Below, in pieces: positions 40,861-50,251 of a stretch of 64,000 bases of DNA (position 1 is its first letter; each line of letters starts with the position of its first letter). The notes below the pieces were generated by a model. That model was not told the DNA's origin and ran no database searches. It saw only the letters and a list, made by a program, of their open reading frames with translations. This DNA is from Akkermansiaceae bacterium. GTDB lineage: Bacteria > Verrucomicrobiota > Verrucomicrobiia > Verrucomicrobiales > Akkermansiaceae. The DNA lies in contig SUVL01000008.1 of assembly GCA_015062005.1 (NCBI GenBank), positions 1 to 64,000 of the forward strand, in the 5' to 3' direction. The position numbers and the translations under genes are program-made.

Positions 40861-42720
40861 TCATTGAGTGGCACCGGCTTCGCGTAGAAGCCTGATGCAT
40901 TCATGGTGGGGGCCACCCGCTCCTGATTCGGCGCATTGCAGAGGAGTACGCTTATAATAATAATAACCACTTTGGCGTTTGTTGACATCAATGCCCGGCA
41001 TTGCGAGCAGCAATTTGAGGCACTCCACGAAATTCCCGTAACACGCATGGTGGATGGCACAATCTCCGTCAACATAGCCGTTCACATCAATACCGGGCAA
41101 CGCCAGCAGAAGTTTGACGAACTCCGGTTGATTAGCTTTACAAGCCATATTCAACAAAACTTGCTTTTTTTCTCCTCCTCTGGGTGAATGCAGCATACAC
41201 TTGAACGCGTCCAGGTTTTCCAGATCAAGTGCTATTCCAATCGGAGTCCTTTTCTTGAGTTCAGCATTGACATCTGCCCCGGCCTTCACCTGAGCCTGTA
41301 TCTGCTCAAGGTCATTTTTAAGCACGGCAACAACCAATGGCGGTAGTTTGGAGGTGTCGAACTTCGGGTGATTGACCAAGGCGCGGAGCCTTTTTACATG
41401 AATACCGCCCCAACTGGATATGACATACGTTTCCTTCGCATCCGGCTCTGTATAATTCGGATCGACACCAGCAGCAAGCAATGCCTCGAAAATGCGATCA
41501 TCTATGCTGTTATCATCCAAGGTTTTGGTAAACAGCTTCGGGTCAGACACATCTGGCTTGGCATCAAGTATCATGCGGACACACTCATAATCATTCGCAC
41601 ATATGGCATATTGCAAGACCGTTTTAAATTGCAAAAGGCTGGATGTCGAGGACTTGGTGTTCGTCGCTGACTCCGGAGAACATGCTTGAGGGCGGGCATT
41701 GATATCTGCGCCTTTTTTCAATAGCATACGAACCTCCTTTGTATTGCCGGAAATCACCGCTTTATGCAGTGGGGGCAACGGCCCCGGTGAATACTTAAGG
41801 AGACAATGAATCTTGCTATTCCAGTAGGGGCTTTTCCTCAACCGATCATCCTCCACCAGATCCTCGACTATGCTCACACGCACGTTTTCCTGCAAATCAT
41901 TTTCTTCTGGTCCCACAAAAGATTCATCCAGATTCAGTCCCGGTGCCGCCAGGGTAAGGTTAAACTCTGTGATGCTACCCCTGAATGTTGAACTTCCTAT
42001 CTGGGTGTTACCATGCATACCCCCTCGCTTCTGAAAATTTTCGCCGGTAGCCGCACGCAATGCTAATTGGTGAGTTCGCGAAGTCTTGTCCGTTTCCGGA
42101 GCCTTCAGCAATGCTTCTGCTTTTTCTTTCATTCCCGGTGCACGCAGCATAGCTTCCACGCATTTGAGATGCCAGGCCGCAGCCGCCAGATGAACGGCAG
42201 AAAACCCGCTCTTACCGATTTCGAAGATATCGGCGCCCTGCTTCACCAGTTTCAGCACTTTCTTGGTATCCCCTGTAACCGCGGCGCGTTCCAGCGGGTT
42301 CCATTCATCCACCTTTGCTACTTTGGACTGGATAAACAGCCTGATGGCAGGAGCATTACCCACATCCAGCGCTATGGACAGGGGTGTTTCGCCTTCCTGA
42401 TTTGCTTTAGTTGTGTCGGCCCCTACGGCAAGCAAAGCCGCCAGCACCTGCACCTTATCCGGTTCGCCGGCTACTTGCAGCAGGGTTTCCTGGTATTTTT
42501 CCGGCGCAATGTTCAGTTTCTCCAGTAATTCACGACCCTCCGTCTCTGTCAGCAGCTTGGTTTTCCGTATTTTCCCGTTCTTCTTCTTAGTCGTAGTCTT
42601 CGTTCTGGCTTTCTTCTTCGTTGCCGATGTTATGCCAGAAGAATCACCCTTGGCTTCCACCGGCAGCACGGTAGTCAGAGTGAAGGTAGTAATCAAGGCG
42701 AGAAAGGCACACAGTTTCAT
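40861..42720 (-). CDS. Secreted ankyrin-repeat protein
   Basis: 619 residues from the ATG at 42720, chosen because it gives a clean signal peptide (KLCAFLALITTFTLTTVLPV). A lysine-rich stretch (TKKKARTKTTTKKKNGKIRK) follows. The rest is ankyrin repeats in three groups: about residues 80-200 (EGETPLSIALDVGNAPAIRL), 330-430 (PPLHKAVISGNTKEVRMLLK) and 500-end (TPIGIALDLENLDAFKCMLH, CAIHHACYGNFVECLKLLLA). Ankyrin repeats mediate protein binding. Export and large size suggest an envelope or extracellular role; nothing around it indicates a partner. Confidence 0.82.
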   Translation of the reverse strand: MKLCAFLALITTFTLTTVLPVEAKGDSSGITSATKKKARTKTTTKKKNGKIRKTKLLTETEGRELLEKLNIAPEKYQETLLQVAGEPDKVQVLAALLAVGADTTKANQEGETPLSIALDVGNAPAIRLFIQSKVAKVDEWNPLERAAVTGDTKKVLKLVKQGADIFEIGKSGFSAVHLAAAAWHLKCVEAMLRAPGMKEKAEALLKAPETDKTSRTHQLALRAATGENFQKRGGMHGNTQIGSSTFRGSITEFNLTLAAPGLNLDESFVGPEENDLQENVRVSIVEDLVEDDRLRKSPYWNSKIHCLLKYSPGPLPPLHKAVISGNTKEVRMLLKKGADINARPQACSPESATNTKSSTSSLLQFKTVLQYAICANDYECVRMILDAKPDVSDPKLFTKTLDDNSIDDRIFEALLAAGVDPNYTEPDAKETYVISSWGGIHVKRLRALVNHPKFDTSKLPPLVVAVLKNDLEQIQAQVKAGADVNAELKKRTPIGIALDLENLDAFKCMLHSPRGGEKKQVLLNMACKANQPEFVKLLLALPGIDVNGYVDGDCAIHHACYGNFVECLKLLLAMPGIDVNKRQSGYYYYKRTPLQCAESGAGGPHHECIRLLREAGATQ

Positions 42721-42767
42721 ATATCTTTCAGGTTGAAGAGATGCAGGAATCAAATTACGGCATCAGT

Positions 42768-42923
42768 GTATCGCATTTCCTATGCGATAATGCGCAAGTA
42801 TCTAAGCCTCTATTCTTTATTGTTGATTTATATCTCGCTCCAGAAAACAAGGCTTGCGAGCTAATGTAACAAAATCAAAAGATTAGCCCTATTGGGCTTT
42901 ACATCGCATAGGAAATGCGATAC
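42768..42923. mobile_element. REP/MITE-like inverted element 2
   Basis: The palindrome GTATCGCATTTCCTATGCGA at 42768 is mirrored by TCGCATAGGAAATGCGATAC ending at 42923, with about 110 bp of AT-rich sequence between. The palindromic word matches that of the element at 23579-23745. No gene lies inside. Confidence 0.65.
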
Positions 42924-42981
42924 TCACTCTGCAATCCTGGGGCTTGCAGCATTTGCAAATTGTCCTTAGTCCATCCGCTTT

Positions 42982-44274
42982 TTATCCCAGCTTGATTTTG
43001 AGCATGCGGCAGGCACCCAGGAAACAGGTCTGGTAGTCCAGCTTGCCATTGGGCAGGGTGGGGATGTATTTGACCGGGATGATGTGCCTGGGTGCCCAGC
43101 TGGAGGGCAGGTGCAGGTTGGTCACCACGTCGAACCCGCCCAGCAGCGGCAGCAGGATGCCGGCGATAAGCCCCGCTGGCATGTAGGCCGGAAGGACGGA
43201 AAGCAGGATATCATGCCCGGGGTTCAGCTGCAGGCGGCTGCGCAGGCTGAGGGCGGCTGCCAGCAGCATGCGGCAGGTGAGTGGTACGCCCAGGGGCTTA
43301 TCGTCCGTGCCACCGGTGAAGATGACGGCGGCTTCTGCGCCGGGGGCTGTGGCGGCCACGTCGGCATGCAGCATGAGTTGCTGCGGGGTGCGCAGCTTGG
43401 AGATGGTGTTCCAGGCTTTCAGACGCCAGGGGCCTTGCTCGGCCAGCTCCTGGTCAAGGAAGATGAGGTCACGGCTGGGTGGCCAGGAGAATTGGCGTTG
43501 TTTGTTGACGAATCGGGTGTCGGTGATAAAGCGGGTGAGCCCCGCCTGCTTTACCATGTGCTCGAATTGTTCTCTGGTGGTGGTGTAGTTGATGTTGACT
43601 GCCGTGATACCGGCCAGCAGGCACGCCAGATTGGCAATGATGCCCAGTTTGCCCGGCGGCAGAATGATGCCCATGCGCGCTTCCACCAGCATTTCCGGCA
43701 GGTTGGCGTGCTCCAGCATGGGGAGCTGCTCCAGCTGGGTTACCTGAGCATTCATCCACGCGGCCTGTACGCGCCACGCCCAGCTGGTTTCCGGCGCGCT
43801 GAGGAGGGCAGAATGTGATGTGGAGCAGGTCGTAAGGCTCGCGCGTGGTGATGGCGGCGTCAAAATAGTTGTTGTACATGCCGGCATACACCGGCATGGC
43901 ATGCAGCGGTGTTGCATCGAAGAGGGAGAGCAGGCTGGCGGGTAAGTCTGTCAGGTTTCCCGGGGCTTGCAGCGGGCGGCCCGGCAGCAGTACCACATGC
44001 CGGCCGCGCTCCAGCTGTTGCCGCGCCTTCATGACTACTGCATCGCGCCCCTGCTGGTTGAGCGCGCAGACAAAGCCGGGGAGCGGGTTTCCCGCAGGTG
44101 GTTCATGATGGCTTCTCCCGGCATCAGGGTGTTTTCCACCATCCAGGCCACGCGCCCGGGGCCACCCAGTGCTTTTTCCAGCTCCAGCATGGTGGGCAGA
44201 TCCACACGGTTCGGCAGCACCAGCATCGGTTGTGCCGGTACGCTGTCTGCTCCCTCTATGCGAATCTCACTCAT
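42982..44274 (-). pseudogene. Decayed acyltransferase/AMP-ligase (Aas-like)
   Basis: Three frames must be joined to read one protein. The first (44274 to about 44090) begins SEIRIEGADSVPAQPMLVLP and carries a PlsC-like start (NRVDLPTMLELEKALGGPG). The second (about 44090 to 43820) has LERGRHVVLLPGRPLQAPG. The third (to 42982) holds an AMP-binding fragment, EMLVEARMGIILPPGKLGII and AAVIFTGGTDDKPLGVPLTC. After LPSSWAPRHIIPVKYIPTLP it jumps directly to a C-terminal PNGKLDY, so about 200 residues are missing. Two frameshifts plus a deletion mean loss of function. The intact form would re-acylate lysophospholipids or activate fatty acids. Confidence 0.75.
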
Positions 44275-44453
44275 GGCCTGCCCGCCCGGTCTAGCATATC
44301 TTTACCCGCCTTGCGAGTCTGAAAACAGGGATTGTACACACTTTTTCCCATGCGGCGCGCAGCGTGCTTTCACCCGCTCCGCAGAAGCAGGAATCCCAAT
44401 TTGTTAATCCATGTGCCCCGAAACTTCCGGAACCCTCGCAGGCTGGTGGGAGA

Positions 44454-44498
44454 TGAAAAAAACGCACCCCGCAGCGCGGGAGCATGCGCTGCGGGGTG
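44454..44498 (-). terminator. Terminator of kbl
   Basis: The 13-bp stem CACCCCGCAGCGC/GCGCTGCGGGGTG is followed by TTTTTTT on the minus strand. It is separated from the kbl stop codon by the AT word ATTGTCAATCGTCAATTGTC. Confidence 0.85.
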
Positions 44499-44519
44499 AA
44501 AATTGTCAATCGTCAATTG

Positions 44520-45719
44520 TCATTTAATCAGTCCGAGCTCCTGGCCGGCCTGTGCAAAGGCGGCGATGGCGCGGTCGAGCTGCTCGGTGGTGTGGGCAGC
44601 GGATATCTGGGTGCGGATGCGGGCCTGTTCCTTGGGTACCACGGGGTAGAAGAAGCCCATGGCATACACGCCGAGCTCGAGCAGGCGGTTGCTCATCTTC
44701 TGGGAGAGGGCGGCATCGCCAATCATGACGGGCACGATGGCGTGGCCGGCACCGGCGAGGGTGAAGCCGCACTGCTCCATGCCCTTGCGGAAGTAAGCGG
44801 CGTTGCTCTGCACGCGCTCCACCAGCTCGGTGGATTCCTCGAGCATATCCAGCACCTTGATGGTGGTGGCGGCGATGGCGGGCATCACGCTGTTGGAGAA
44901 CAGGTAGGGGCGGGCTTTCTGGCGCAGCATGTCCACGATTTCTTTCCTGGCGGAAACATAGCCGCCGGAAGCACCGCCCAGCGCTTTGCCGAAGGTGCCG
45001 GTGGTGATGTCAATCTTGCCGAAGAGACCGCAGTGCTCGTGCGTGCCACGGCCGCGCTTGCCCAGCACGCCCGTGGCGTGGGATTCGTCGAAGTGTACCA
45101 GCGCGCCGTACTTCTCGGCAAGCTCATGAATCTTGTCCAGGCTGGCCACGATGCCGTCCATGGAGAACACACCATCGGTGGAGATGAGGATGGTGCGGGC
45201 GCCTGCGGCCTTGGCTTCCTGAAGCTTGGCTTCCAGGTCGGCCATGTCGTTGTTGGCGTAGCGGTAGCGGGCGGCTTTGCAGAGGCGCACGCCATCGATG
45301 ATGGAAGCGTGGTTCAGGGAGTCGGAGATGATGGCGTCCTCCTTGCTCAGCAGGCCTTCGAACAGACCGCCGTTGGCATCAAAGCAGGAACCGAAGAGGA
45401 TGGTGTCTTCCGTGCCGAGGAAGGCGCTGAGGCGCTCCTCAAGCTGCTGGTGCAGGGTCTGGGTGCCGCAGATGAAGCGCACAGAGGCCATGCCGTAGCC
45501 CCAGCGGTCGATGGCATCCTTGGCGGCCTGCATCAGCACCGGGCTGTTGGCCAGACCCAGGTAGTTGTTGGCGCACATGTTGATGACCTTGCTGCCATCC
45601 TTCAGACCCACTTCGGAGTACTGCTTGGTGTCGATATAGCGCTCCTGCTTGAACAGACCGGAGGCCTTCAGGGCCTCCAGGTCGCTCACCAGACGGTTCT
45701 TGAACTCGGGATTGTACAT
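44520..45719 (-). CDS. kbl: Glycine C-acetyltransferase (KBL)
   Basis: 399 residues. This PLP enzyme of the alpha-oxoamine synthase family cleaves 2-amino-3-ketobutyrate to glycine and acetyl-CoA in threonine breakdown. It shows [47 protein letters not shown]-like [20 protein letters not shown], and the PLP lysine region [20 protein letters not shown]. Length matches E. coli Kbl. No threonine dehydrogenase gene lies beside it. It has its own promoter and terminator. Confidence 0.93.
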   Translation of the reverse strand: MYNPEFKNRLVSDLEALKASGLFKQERYIDTKQYSEVGLKDGSKVINMCANNYLGLANSPVLMQAAKDAIDRWGYGMASVRFICGTQTLHQQLEERLSAFLGTEDTILFGSCFDANGGLFEGLLSKEDAIISDSLNHASIIDGVRLCKAARYRYANNDMADLEAKLQEAKAAGARTILISTDGVFSMDGIVASLDKIHELAEKYGALVHFDESHATGVLGKRGRGTHEHCGLFGKIDITTGTFGKALGGASGGYVSARKEIVDMLRQKARPYLFSNSVMPAIAATTIKVLDMLEESTELVERVQSNAAYFRKGMEQCGFTLAGAGHAIVPVMIGDAALSQKMSNRLLELGVYAMGFFYPVVPKEQARIRTQISAAHTTEQLDRAIAAFAQAGQELGLIK

Positions 45720-45752
45720 GAAATTTCGGGGGGGAAAATTGAAAGTCGGAAG

Positions 45753-45781
45753 ATTCTACTCCCCTTACAAACCAATGTCAA
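45753..45781 (-). promoter_or_regulatory. Promoter of kbl
   Basis: TTGACA (45781-45776), a 17-bp spacer and TAGAAT (45758-45753) on the minus strand. The leader of about 27 nt has no obvious ribosome binding site. Confidence 0.75.
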
Positions 45782-45957
45782 TGCCGGATTCTTGGCGTTT
45801 CGCAGCTTGACGGAAAATATTTCTGCGTTTTTATTGAACAGACTCCCCGGCTCCAGCGTCATCACTGCATCAGCCCGCAAGACCCGGCTGCGGTAGAAGG
45901 AGAGAGCTGCCGCCGCCAATATGGGATGAGGCTGTGTTTCAATAAGGTAGTAAGTAG

Positions 45958-46005
45958 AACCGCCCGCATGCAGCTGTTCAGGCGCATGCGGGCGGTTTCT
46001 TTGCT
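45958..46005. terminator. Hairpin in the kbl-plsX gap
   Basis: AACCGCCCGCATGC pairs with GCATGCGGGCGGTT, followed by TTTCTTTGCTT on the plus strand. No plus-strand gene ends here, so its client is unclear. Confidence 0.5.
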
Positions 46006-46054
46006 TCTCTGCGTGTCACTCTGTTCCGGAATAGGTGAAGAAATGCTCGATAAC

Positions 46055-46209
46055 GTAAGAAATAAGTGAAGAGATTGTCGTTAATGTAAGAAATAAGTGA
46101 AAAGATGGTTGTTAATGTAAGAAATAAGAGAAAAGATTGTCGTTAATGTAAGAAATAAGTGAAAAGATGGTCGTTAACGTAAGAAATAAGTGAAGAAAAT
46201 ACTGCAAAA
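46055..46209. repeat. Five 31-bp tandem repeats
   Basis: GTAAGAAATAAGTGAA begins at 46055, 46086, 46117, 46148 and 46179, with a sixth partial GTAAG at 46211. Each unit continues AGAT(T/G)GT(C/T)GTTAA. The unit is not a multiple of three, so it is not coding. There are no unique spacers, so it is not a CRISPR. The rest of the gap, 45782-46263, holds no gene. Confidence 0.85.
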
Positions 46210-46263
46210 CGTAAGACTTTTTATTAAAAATGAGGGAAGTTCTTACATTATTGAGTTAGGTTA

Positions 46264-46297
46264 TTACAAAAATCCCCCGGAGGGGGAGCTCCGGGGG
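46264..46297 (-). terminator. Terminator of plsX
   Basis: The stem TCCCCCGGA/TCCGGGGGA is followed on the minus strand by TTTTTGTAA, about 25 nt past the plsX stop. Confidence 0.8.
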
Positions 46298-46322
46298 AGG
46301 CTACAGGTTGGGAGAAGTTTCT

Positions 46323-47372
46323 TTACTCGGCGGATTCGATTTCCTTCAGTGCCTCGTTGATGCTGCCCATGTATTCCACAATCTGCTTGTTTACGTTGTT
46401 GTCGTGAAGTTCGCAAGCCATGCGGATGGCGTTGAGGATGGCCACGCCGGTGGCGGAGCCGTGGGCGATGATGGAGAGACCGTTCACGCCGATGAGGGGG
46501 CTGCCACCCACGGCATCCGCACTCATGCGCTTGCGCAGGGTTTTGAACACACTGCTCATGCCGATGGCGCCAATCATGGCCAGCACGCTGCTCTTGATGG
46601 CGGCTTTCATGGTGTGGGAGAAGAACTTGGCGGTGCTTTCCACGCACTTGAGGAGGATGTTGCCGGTGAAACCATCGGTCACGGCCACATCCAGCCCGTG
46701 TTCGAAGAGGTCGTGGCCTTCAGTGTTGCCCACAAATTCGAAGGGGAGCAGCCCGCGCTTGTTCAGTTCGTTGAGCAGGGCGTAGGTCTTCAGGGAGGTT
46801 TCGCTTCCCTTGCAATCTTCGGTGCCGTTGCTCATCACGCCTACCTTGGGGTTCGGGCGGTTGTACACGTAGCGCGACATGAGGGCGGCCATCACGGCGT
46901 AGCCCACCATGTGGCTGGGCTTGGCATCCGGGTTGGCGCCGGTGTCGCTCACCAGCACGTTGCCGTGGGCGGCGGGCAGGGGGGAGATGATGCCGGCGCG
47001 CTCCACGCCGGGCAGCAGGCGCAGCTTGATGGTGCTGGCGGCCACGGCGGCGCCCGTGTTGCCTGCGGAGAGTACGGCATCGGCCACACCGCTCTTCACC
47101 AGGTCTACGGCGATGCTCATGGAGGACTTCTTCTTCTGGCGCACAGCCATGATGCCGCTTTCCTCCATGGTGACTACCTCCGGCGCATGGACGAATTCAA
47201 TCTTGGGGTGGTTTGCAATGCCGGCAGCTTCGCAGGCTGCCTTGAGTGTGTCGCCATCACCTACCATGTAGATTTTCTCCAGCGTAGGAATTTGTTCCAG
47301 TGCCAGTTTGGCACCATCAATATTGATTTGCGGCGCATTATCGCCGCCCATAGCATCGAGTGCGAGCTTCAT
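46323..47372 (-). CDS. plsX: Phosphate acyltransferase PlsX
   Basis: 349 residues. PlsX makes acyl-phosphate from acyl-ACP for phospholipid synthesis at the cytoplasmic membrane surface. It has the N-terminal LALDAMGGDNAPQINIDGA, the TLEKIYMVGDGDTL strand, SIAVDLVKSGVADAVLSAGN with GAAVAASTIKLRLL, and the C-terminal GGSPLIGVNGLSIIAHGSAT. Length is normal. It follows DUF177 and rpmF, the usual arrangement, but has its own TTGACA promoter. Confidence 0.95.
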   Translation of the reverse strand: MKLALDAMGGDNAPQINIDGAKLALEQIPTLEKIYMVGDGDTLKAACEAAGIANHPKIEFVHAPEVVTMEESGIMAVRQKKKSSMSIAVDLVKSGVADAVLSAGNTGAAVAASTIKLRLLPGVERAGIISPLPAAHGNVLVSDTGANPDAKPSHMVGYAVMAALMSRYVYNRPNPKVGVMSNGTEDCKGSETSLKTYALLNELNKRGLLPFEFVGNTEGHDLFEHGLDVAVTDGFTGNILLKCVESTAKFFSHTMKAAIKSSVLAMIGAIGMSSVFKTLRKRMSADAVGGSPLIGVNGLSIIAHGSATGVAILNAIRMACELHDNNVNKQIVEYMGSINEALKEIESAE

Positions 47373-47410
47373 GAATGGGGAAAATGGTTGTAAGGAAAAT
47401 GCTTGGCTCT

Positions 47411-47438
47411 ACTCTAGCAGATAATGTTATCATGTCAA
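47411..47438 (-). promoter_or_regulatory. Promoter of plsX
   Basis: The consensus TTGACA (47438-47433), a 16-bp spacer and TAGAGT (47416-47411) on the minus strand, directly after the rpmF terminator. Confidence 0.75.
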
Positions 47439-47440
47439 TA

Positions 47441-47472
47441 CAAAAACAGCCCATACTTCTGCAAGTATGGGC
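47441..47472 (-). terminator. Terminator of rpmF
   Basis: The 10-bp stem GCCCATACTT/AAGTATGGGC is followed by TGTTTTTG on the minus strand. It separates rpmF from the plsX promoter. Confidence 0.8.
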
Positions 47473-47512
47473 CATTGCTTGAAAAAAGTTGCTTGATTGA
47501 GCGTCAGCGGAA

Positions 47513-47704
47513 TTAGTCCACGAGCTTCACAATCACCTCAGCACCGCTCTGGGTCTTGTAGGTGCCGCACTGGGGGCATGCGGTGTGACCGGGGACGGCT
47601 GCGCCACACTTCGGGCACTTGCCGAGCTTGGGAGCCTTCCAGGCCTGGGCGGCCAGGCGGGAGCGCTGCTTCATCTTGGACGTTCTGCGTTTCGGAGCTG
47701 CCAT
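47513..47704 (-). CDS. rpmF: 50S ribosomal protein L32
   Basis: 63 residues. Small basic protein of the large ribosomal subunit. It begins [16 protein letters not shown], typical of L32, and carries a four-cysteine zinc ribbon ([20 protein letters not shown]). It follows DUF177 in the usual order and ends at a good terminator. Confidence 0.97.
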   Translation of the reverse strand: MAAPKRRTSKMKQRSRLAAQAWKAPKLGKCPKCGAAVPGHTACPQCGTYKTQSGAEVIVKLVD

Positions 47705-47758
47705 AGTTCTATATCTGGTTTAAGATGTTCTGTGATACATTGAGTGGAGCTTCGGCGC

Positions 47759-48247
47759 TTATTCCTTGGGAAACTGATCCAGTGCATCCCAGACGCTTTC
47801 GCCACTCGGGGTGGCAGAGTCTACACCCGTTTGGGGGTCTTTGTCCAGTCTAAAATCACCAAAAGTGTCATTTATTTCACATTCAAGCCCTGAAATCTCG
47901 CATTTTGGGTAACTTGGAAGGGCTAAAACGACTTCTTCGCGCAAATCTTCGGTGATGTCCAGCTGCAATTTTCCCTTCACGTCGTATGAGTAGGTGAGCT
48001 CATCGAGCTCCACGGTGTAGGGGAAGCGGGCCAGGCAGCGGTCGCAGCGGAGCTCGAAGGGGGCGGAGATGCTGCCGCGCACCATGAGCTCAGTTTCGAA
48101 AAGCTGCACCTCCAGCTCATAGCTCAGCGGGCCGGTGCTGCGCAGGGCAGCACTGTTGATGCCGAACACGCCGGCATCCAGCTCGCCGCACAGGTAACGG
48201 CCCTCCTCGGGGAATTCCTCCAGGGAAATGATGAGTTGCGTCTGCAT
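47759..48247 (-). CDS. DUF177 (YceD-like) protein
   Basis: 162 residues. It belongs to the DUF177/YceD family that almost always precedes rpmF and is linked to 23S rRNA processing and ribosome assembly. It carries the family core MVRGSISAPFELRCDRCLAR, with a CxxC motif, followed by FPYTVELDELTYSYD and a second Cys pair further on (YPKCEISGLECEIND). The gap to rpmF is 54 nt. Length is typical. Confidence 0.85.
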   Translation of the reverse strand: MQTQLIISLEEFPEEGRYLCGELDAGVFGINSAALRSTGPLSYELEVQLFETELMVRGSISAPFELRCDRCLARFPYTVELDELTYSYDVKGKLQLDITEDLREEVVLALPSYPKCEISGLECEINDTFGDFRLDKDPQTGVDSATPSGESVWDALDQFPKE

Positions 48248-48284
48248 GGCGCTACCATACCCGCTGGCGGGGTTTCTGGCAAGC

Positions 48285-49298
48285 TTATATTTTGTTTTCC
48301 TGCCCGGTACTCACGGTGCAACGCACGGAGACAGACGAGGTGAAGGGGAGGATGAACTTGTGCAGCTCCACGGTGGCGGTGGTGGCGCCGAATTCCTGCA
48401 CGCAGGCGGTGGCCAGGCGGTGGCAGAGGGTTTCCAGCAGCACGGTGGGCTGCTCCTGAGCCAGGGAGATGAGGTGGCGGGCCAGGGCATCGTAGTTGAT
48501 GGTGCGCTCCAGCTCCTCGCCCATGCTGTCGAAGGTGGCAGCGGGGGTGAGGCTCACGTTGGCCACCAGGCGCTGGGGCTCGGCGCGCTCCTCCTCCGGC
48601 ACGCCGATGCGGCAGTTGATTTCCAGGCTGTTGATGTGGATGGTATCAGCCACCGGGGTGGCGGTGGGGGCCGTGCCGCTGCGCTCCATGAAGCTCTGCA
48701 GGGCGCCCAGGTGGGGCACGGTGAGGTCGGGGTTGGAGACGGAGAGCTGGGCGGCGTTGTTGTAGCCGGTGAGCACGCCGATGCCGATGATACCGGCGCA
48801 GTGGGCGGCGTTGATATCGTGCTGCATATCGCCGATGAAGGCGGTATCGGCCGGGTTCAGGTTGTGCTGGCGCAGCAGGGTGTAGATGTATTCCTCCTTG
48901 TTGCGCACGCCGGAGTGGATGTGCTCGAAGTAGTCCTTCAGCCCCAGGAAACGCGCCTGCTCATCGAAGGCGCGCGGGTCCATGCTGGTGAGGATGAAGC
49001 AGCGGATGCCGCGGCTGCGGCAGAACTCCAGAAATGCCTTGGCATGCGGGATGATGGCGACCTGCGTCACCGCATGGTCGAAGGCGTGGCGGTAGTATTT
49101 CTCCAAATCGACCAGCCTGGCTTCCGGGGTCTTGCGGGCGTAGTAATCCGGGTAGGGCAGCTGGAACTCATCGCGGAACTGCTCGCGGGTGAGGGCGGGG
49201 CGGTCGTACTGGGCCAGCACGTAGTTGGTGGCTTCCAGGGTGAGGGCGAGGTCATCGCACAGCGTGCCGGACCAGTCGAAAAGGAGGTTCTTGAACAT
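48285..49298 (-). CDS. HAD phosphatase - dihydroneopterin aldolase fusion
   Basis: 337 residues. Residues 1-210 are a HAD-type phosphatase: LFDWSGTLCDD (motif I, with Ser in place of the second Asp), CFILTSMDPRAFDEQ (motif II), SGVRNKEEYIY (Lys) and TAFIGDMQHDINAAHCAGI (motif IV). Residues about 220-335 are a FolB domain: IHINSLEINCRIGVPEEERA, ERTINYDALARHLISLA, the catalytic Glu region TVLLETLCHRLATA and LHKFILPF with the Lys. Dihydroneopterin triphosphate must lose its phosphates before FolB acts, so the fusion may join two steps of folate synthesis; that is inference. Confidence 0.82.
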   Translation of the reverse strand: MFKNLLFDWSGTLCDDLALTLEATNYVLAQYDRPALTREQFRDEFQLPYPDYYARKTPEARLVDLEKYYRHAFDHAVTQVAIIPHAKAFLEFCRSRGIRCFILTSMDPRAFDEQARFLGLKDYFEHIHSGVRNKEEYIYTLLRQHNLNPADTAFIGDMQHDINAAHCAGIIGIGVLTGYNNAAQLSVSNPDLTVPHLGALQSFMERSGTAPTATPVADTIHINSLEINCRIGVPEEERAEPQRLVANVSLTPAATFDSMGEELERTINYDALARHLISLAQEQPTVLLETLCHRLATACVQEFGATTATVELHKFILPFTSSVSVRCTVSTGQENKI

Positions 49299-49312
49299 GG
49301 GGGGGCGGAGAA

Positions 49313-50239
49313 TCAGGGTTTGCGGCGGTCAGTGGTGATGATGTTGTGCCGTTTCTGGAATTTGAAGATGGCGCGTTTCAGCTCCGGGTTGATGAAGGGG
49401 TTGTCCTTGCCGTAGCGGGCCCAGGGGCCACCCGGCACCAGGTGGAAATCCACAAAGCGCCAATGCACATTGGCCGTGCCGCCCTTGATTCCCAGGTAAT
49501 CGCGCACTGCGGGCGAAATATCAATGCCGGCGCACTTGTTGGACTTGTTGCGGGGGCGCTTGCCGAGGAAGACGTATTCCCAGTCATCGGTGTTGAAGGG
49601 GCCGCAGTCTTCCCACTGCGCAAAGCAGTAGCGGCCATTATAATAAATCTGCACCCAGGTGCCGCGGCACACGGATTCGTACTTGCCGTCCTTGAAATGG
49701 CGGTACCAGGGGATGACGCGTGCGGCCTCAGGCTTGGGCCCGCCTTTGTCGATATCGTTGTACGGCAGGGCTATGTAGAAGGGGTTGAGCTGCGGGGTGA
49801 AGCCCAGCGGGGCATAGGTGTGTGGGTCGCGGTTGGCGGGGTTGGGGTCATCGAAACCGCCGTAGTTATCATCCCAGGCGCTGTCCCAGCTGCTGGCGGT
49901 GTTGGGCACCGGGTTGTTCTTTGTGGCGCGCTCACCGATGTAGAAATAGGTGGCGGTGATATCGAAATGCCAGGGGTAGGCCCCCGGGCGCGGGCGTTGC
50001 GGGCGGGTCTTGGGGTCCGGGAAATTGCGGCGGTGGCTCTGGTCGAAGGTGGGGCGCAGCGGACCGGCTTTGATAGCGGCTTCGCGCAGGCGGTCGGTGG
50101 TCATGCGCCGCTTGGGCGGCTTGACCTTGCTGCGGTTTACGGCTGAGCCGCTGAGGCTGGAACGCATGCGCTGCGCCTCTGCCACCGGGAGCGACAGCAG
50201 GCCAAGGAGCAGGAGACAGGTCAGCGCGCGGGTCAGCAT
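49313..50239 (-). CDS. Exported protein with a barrel-like C-terminal part
   Basis: 308 residues with a clear signal peptide (LTCLLLLGLLSLPVAEAQRM), then a basic low-complexity stretch. The rest is Trp/Tyr/Pro-rich. WVQIYYNGRYCFAQWEDCGP, then KCAGIDISPAVRDYLGI, resembles the D-x-G-P and D(L/I)S-x-x-(A/V) signature of double-psi beta-barrel (RlpA/3D) domains, which bind or cut peptidoglycan. The match is partial. It ends with RAIFKFQKRHNIITT. It is co-directional with nadB upstream and the HAD-FolB gene downstream (14-nt gap). Confidence 0.6.
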   Translation of the reverse strand: MLTRALTCLLLLGLLSLPVAEAQRMRSSLSGSAVNRSKVKPPKRRMTTDRLREAAIKAGPLRPTFDQSHRRNFPDPKTRPQRPRPGAYPWHFDITATYFYIGERATKNNPVPNTASSWDSAWDDNYGGFDDPNPANRDPHTYAPLGFTPQLNPFYIALPYNDIDKGGPKPEAARVIPWYRHFKDGKYESVCRGTWVQIYYNGRYCFAQWEDCGPFNTDDWEYVFLGKRPRNKSNKCAGIDISPAVRDYLGIKGGTANVHWRFVDFHLVPGGPWARYGKDNPFINPELKRAIFKFQKRHNIITTDRRKP

Positions 50240-50251
50240 CCTTCTATATCC

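Noticed and set aside
46055..46215. CRISPR array
   Set aside because: The whole 31-bp unit is repeated; there are no unique spacers of regular length and no cas genes.
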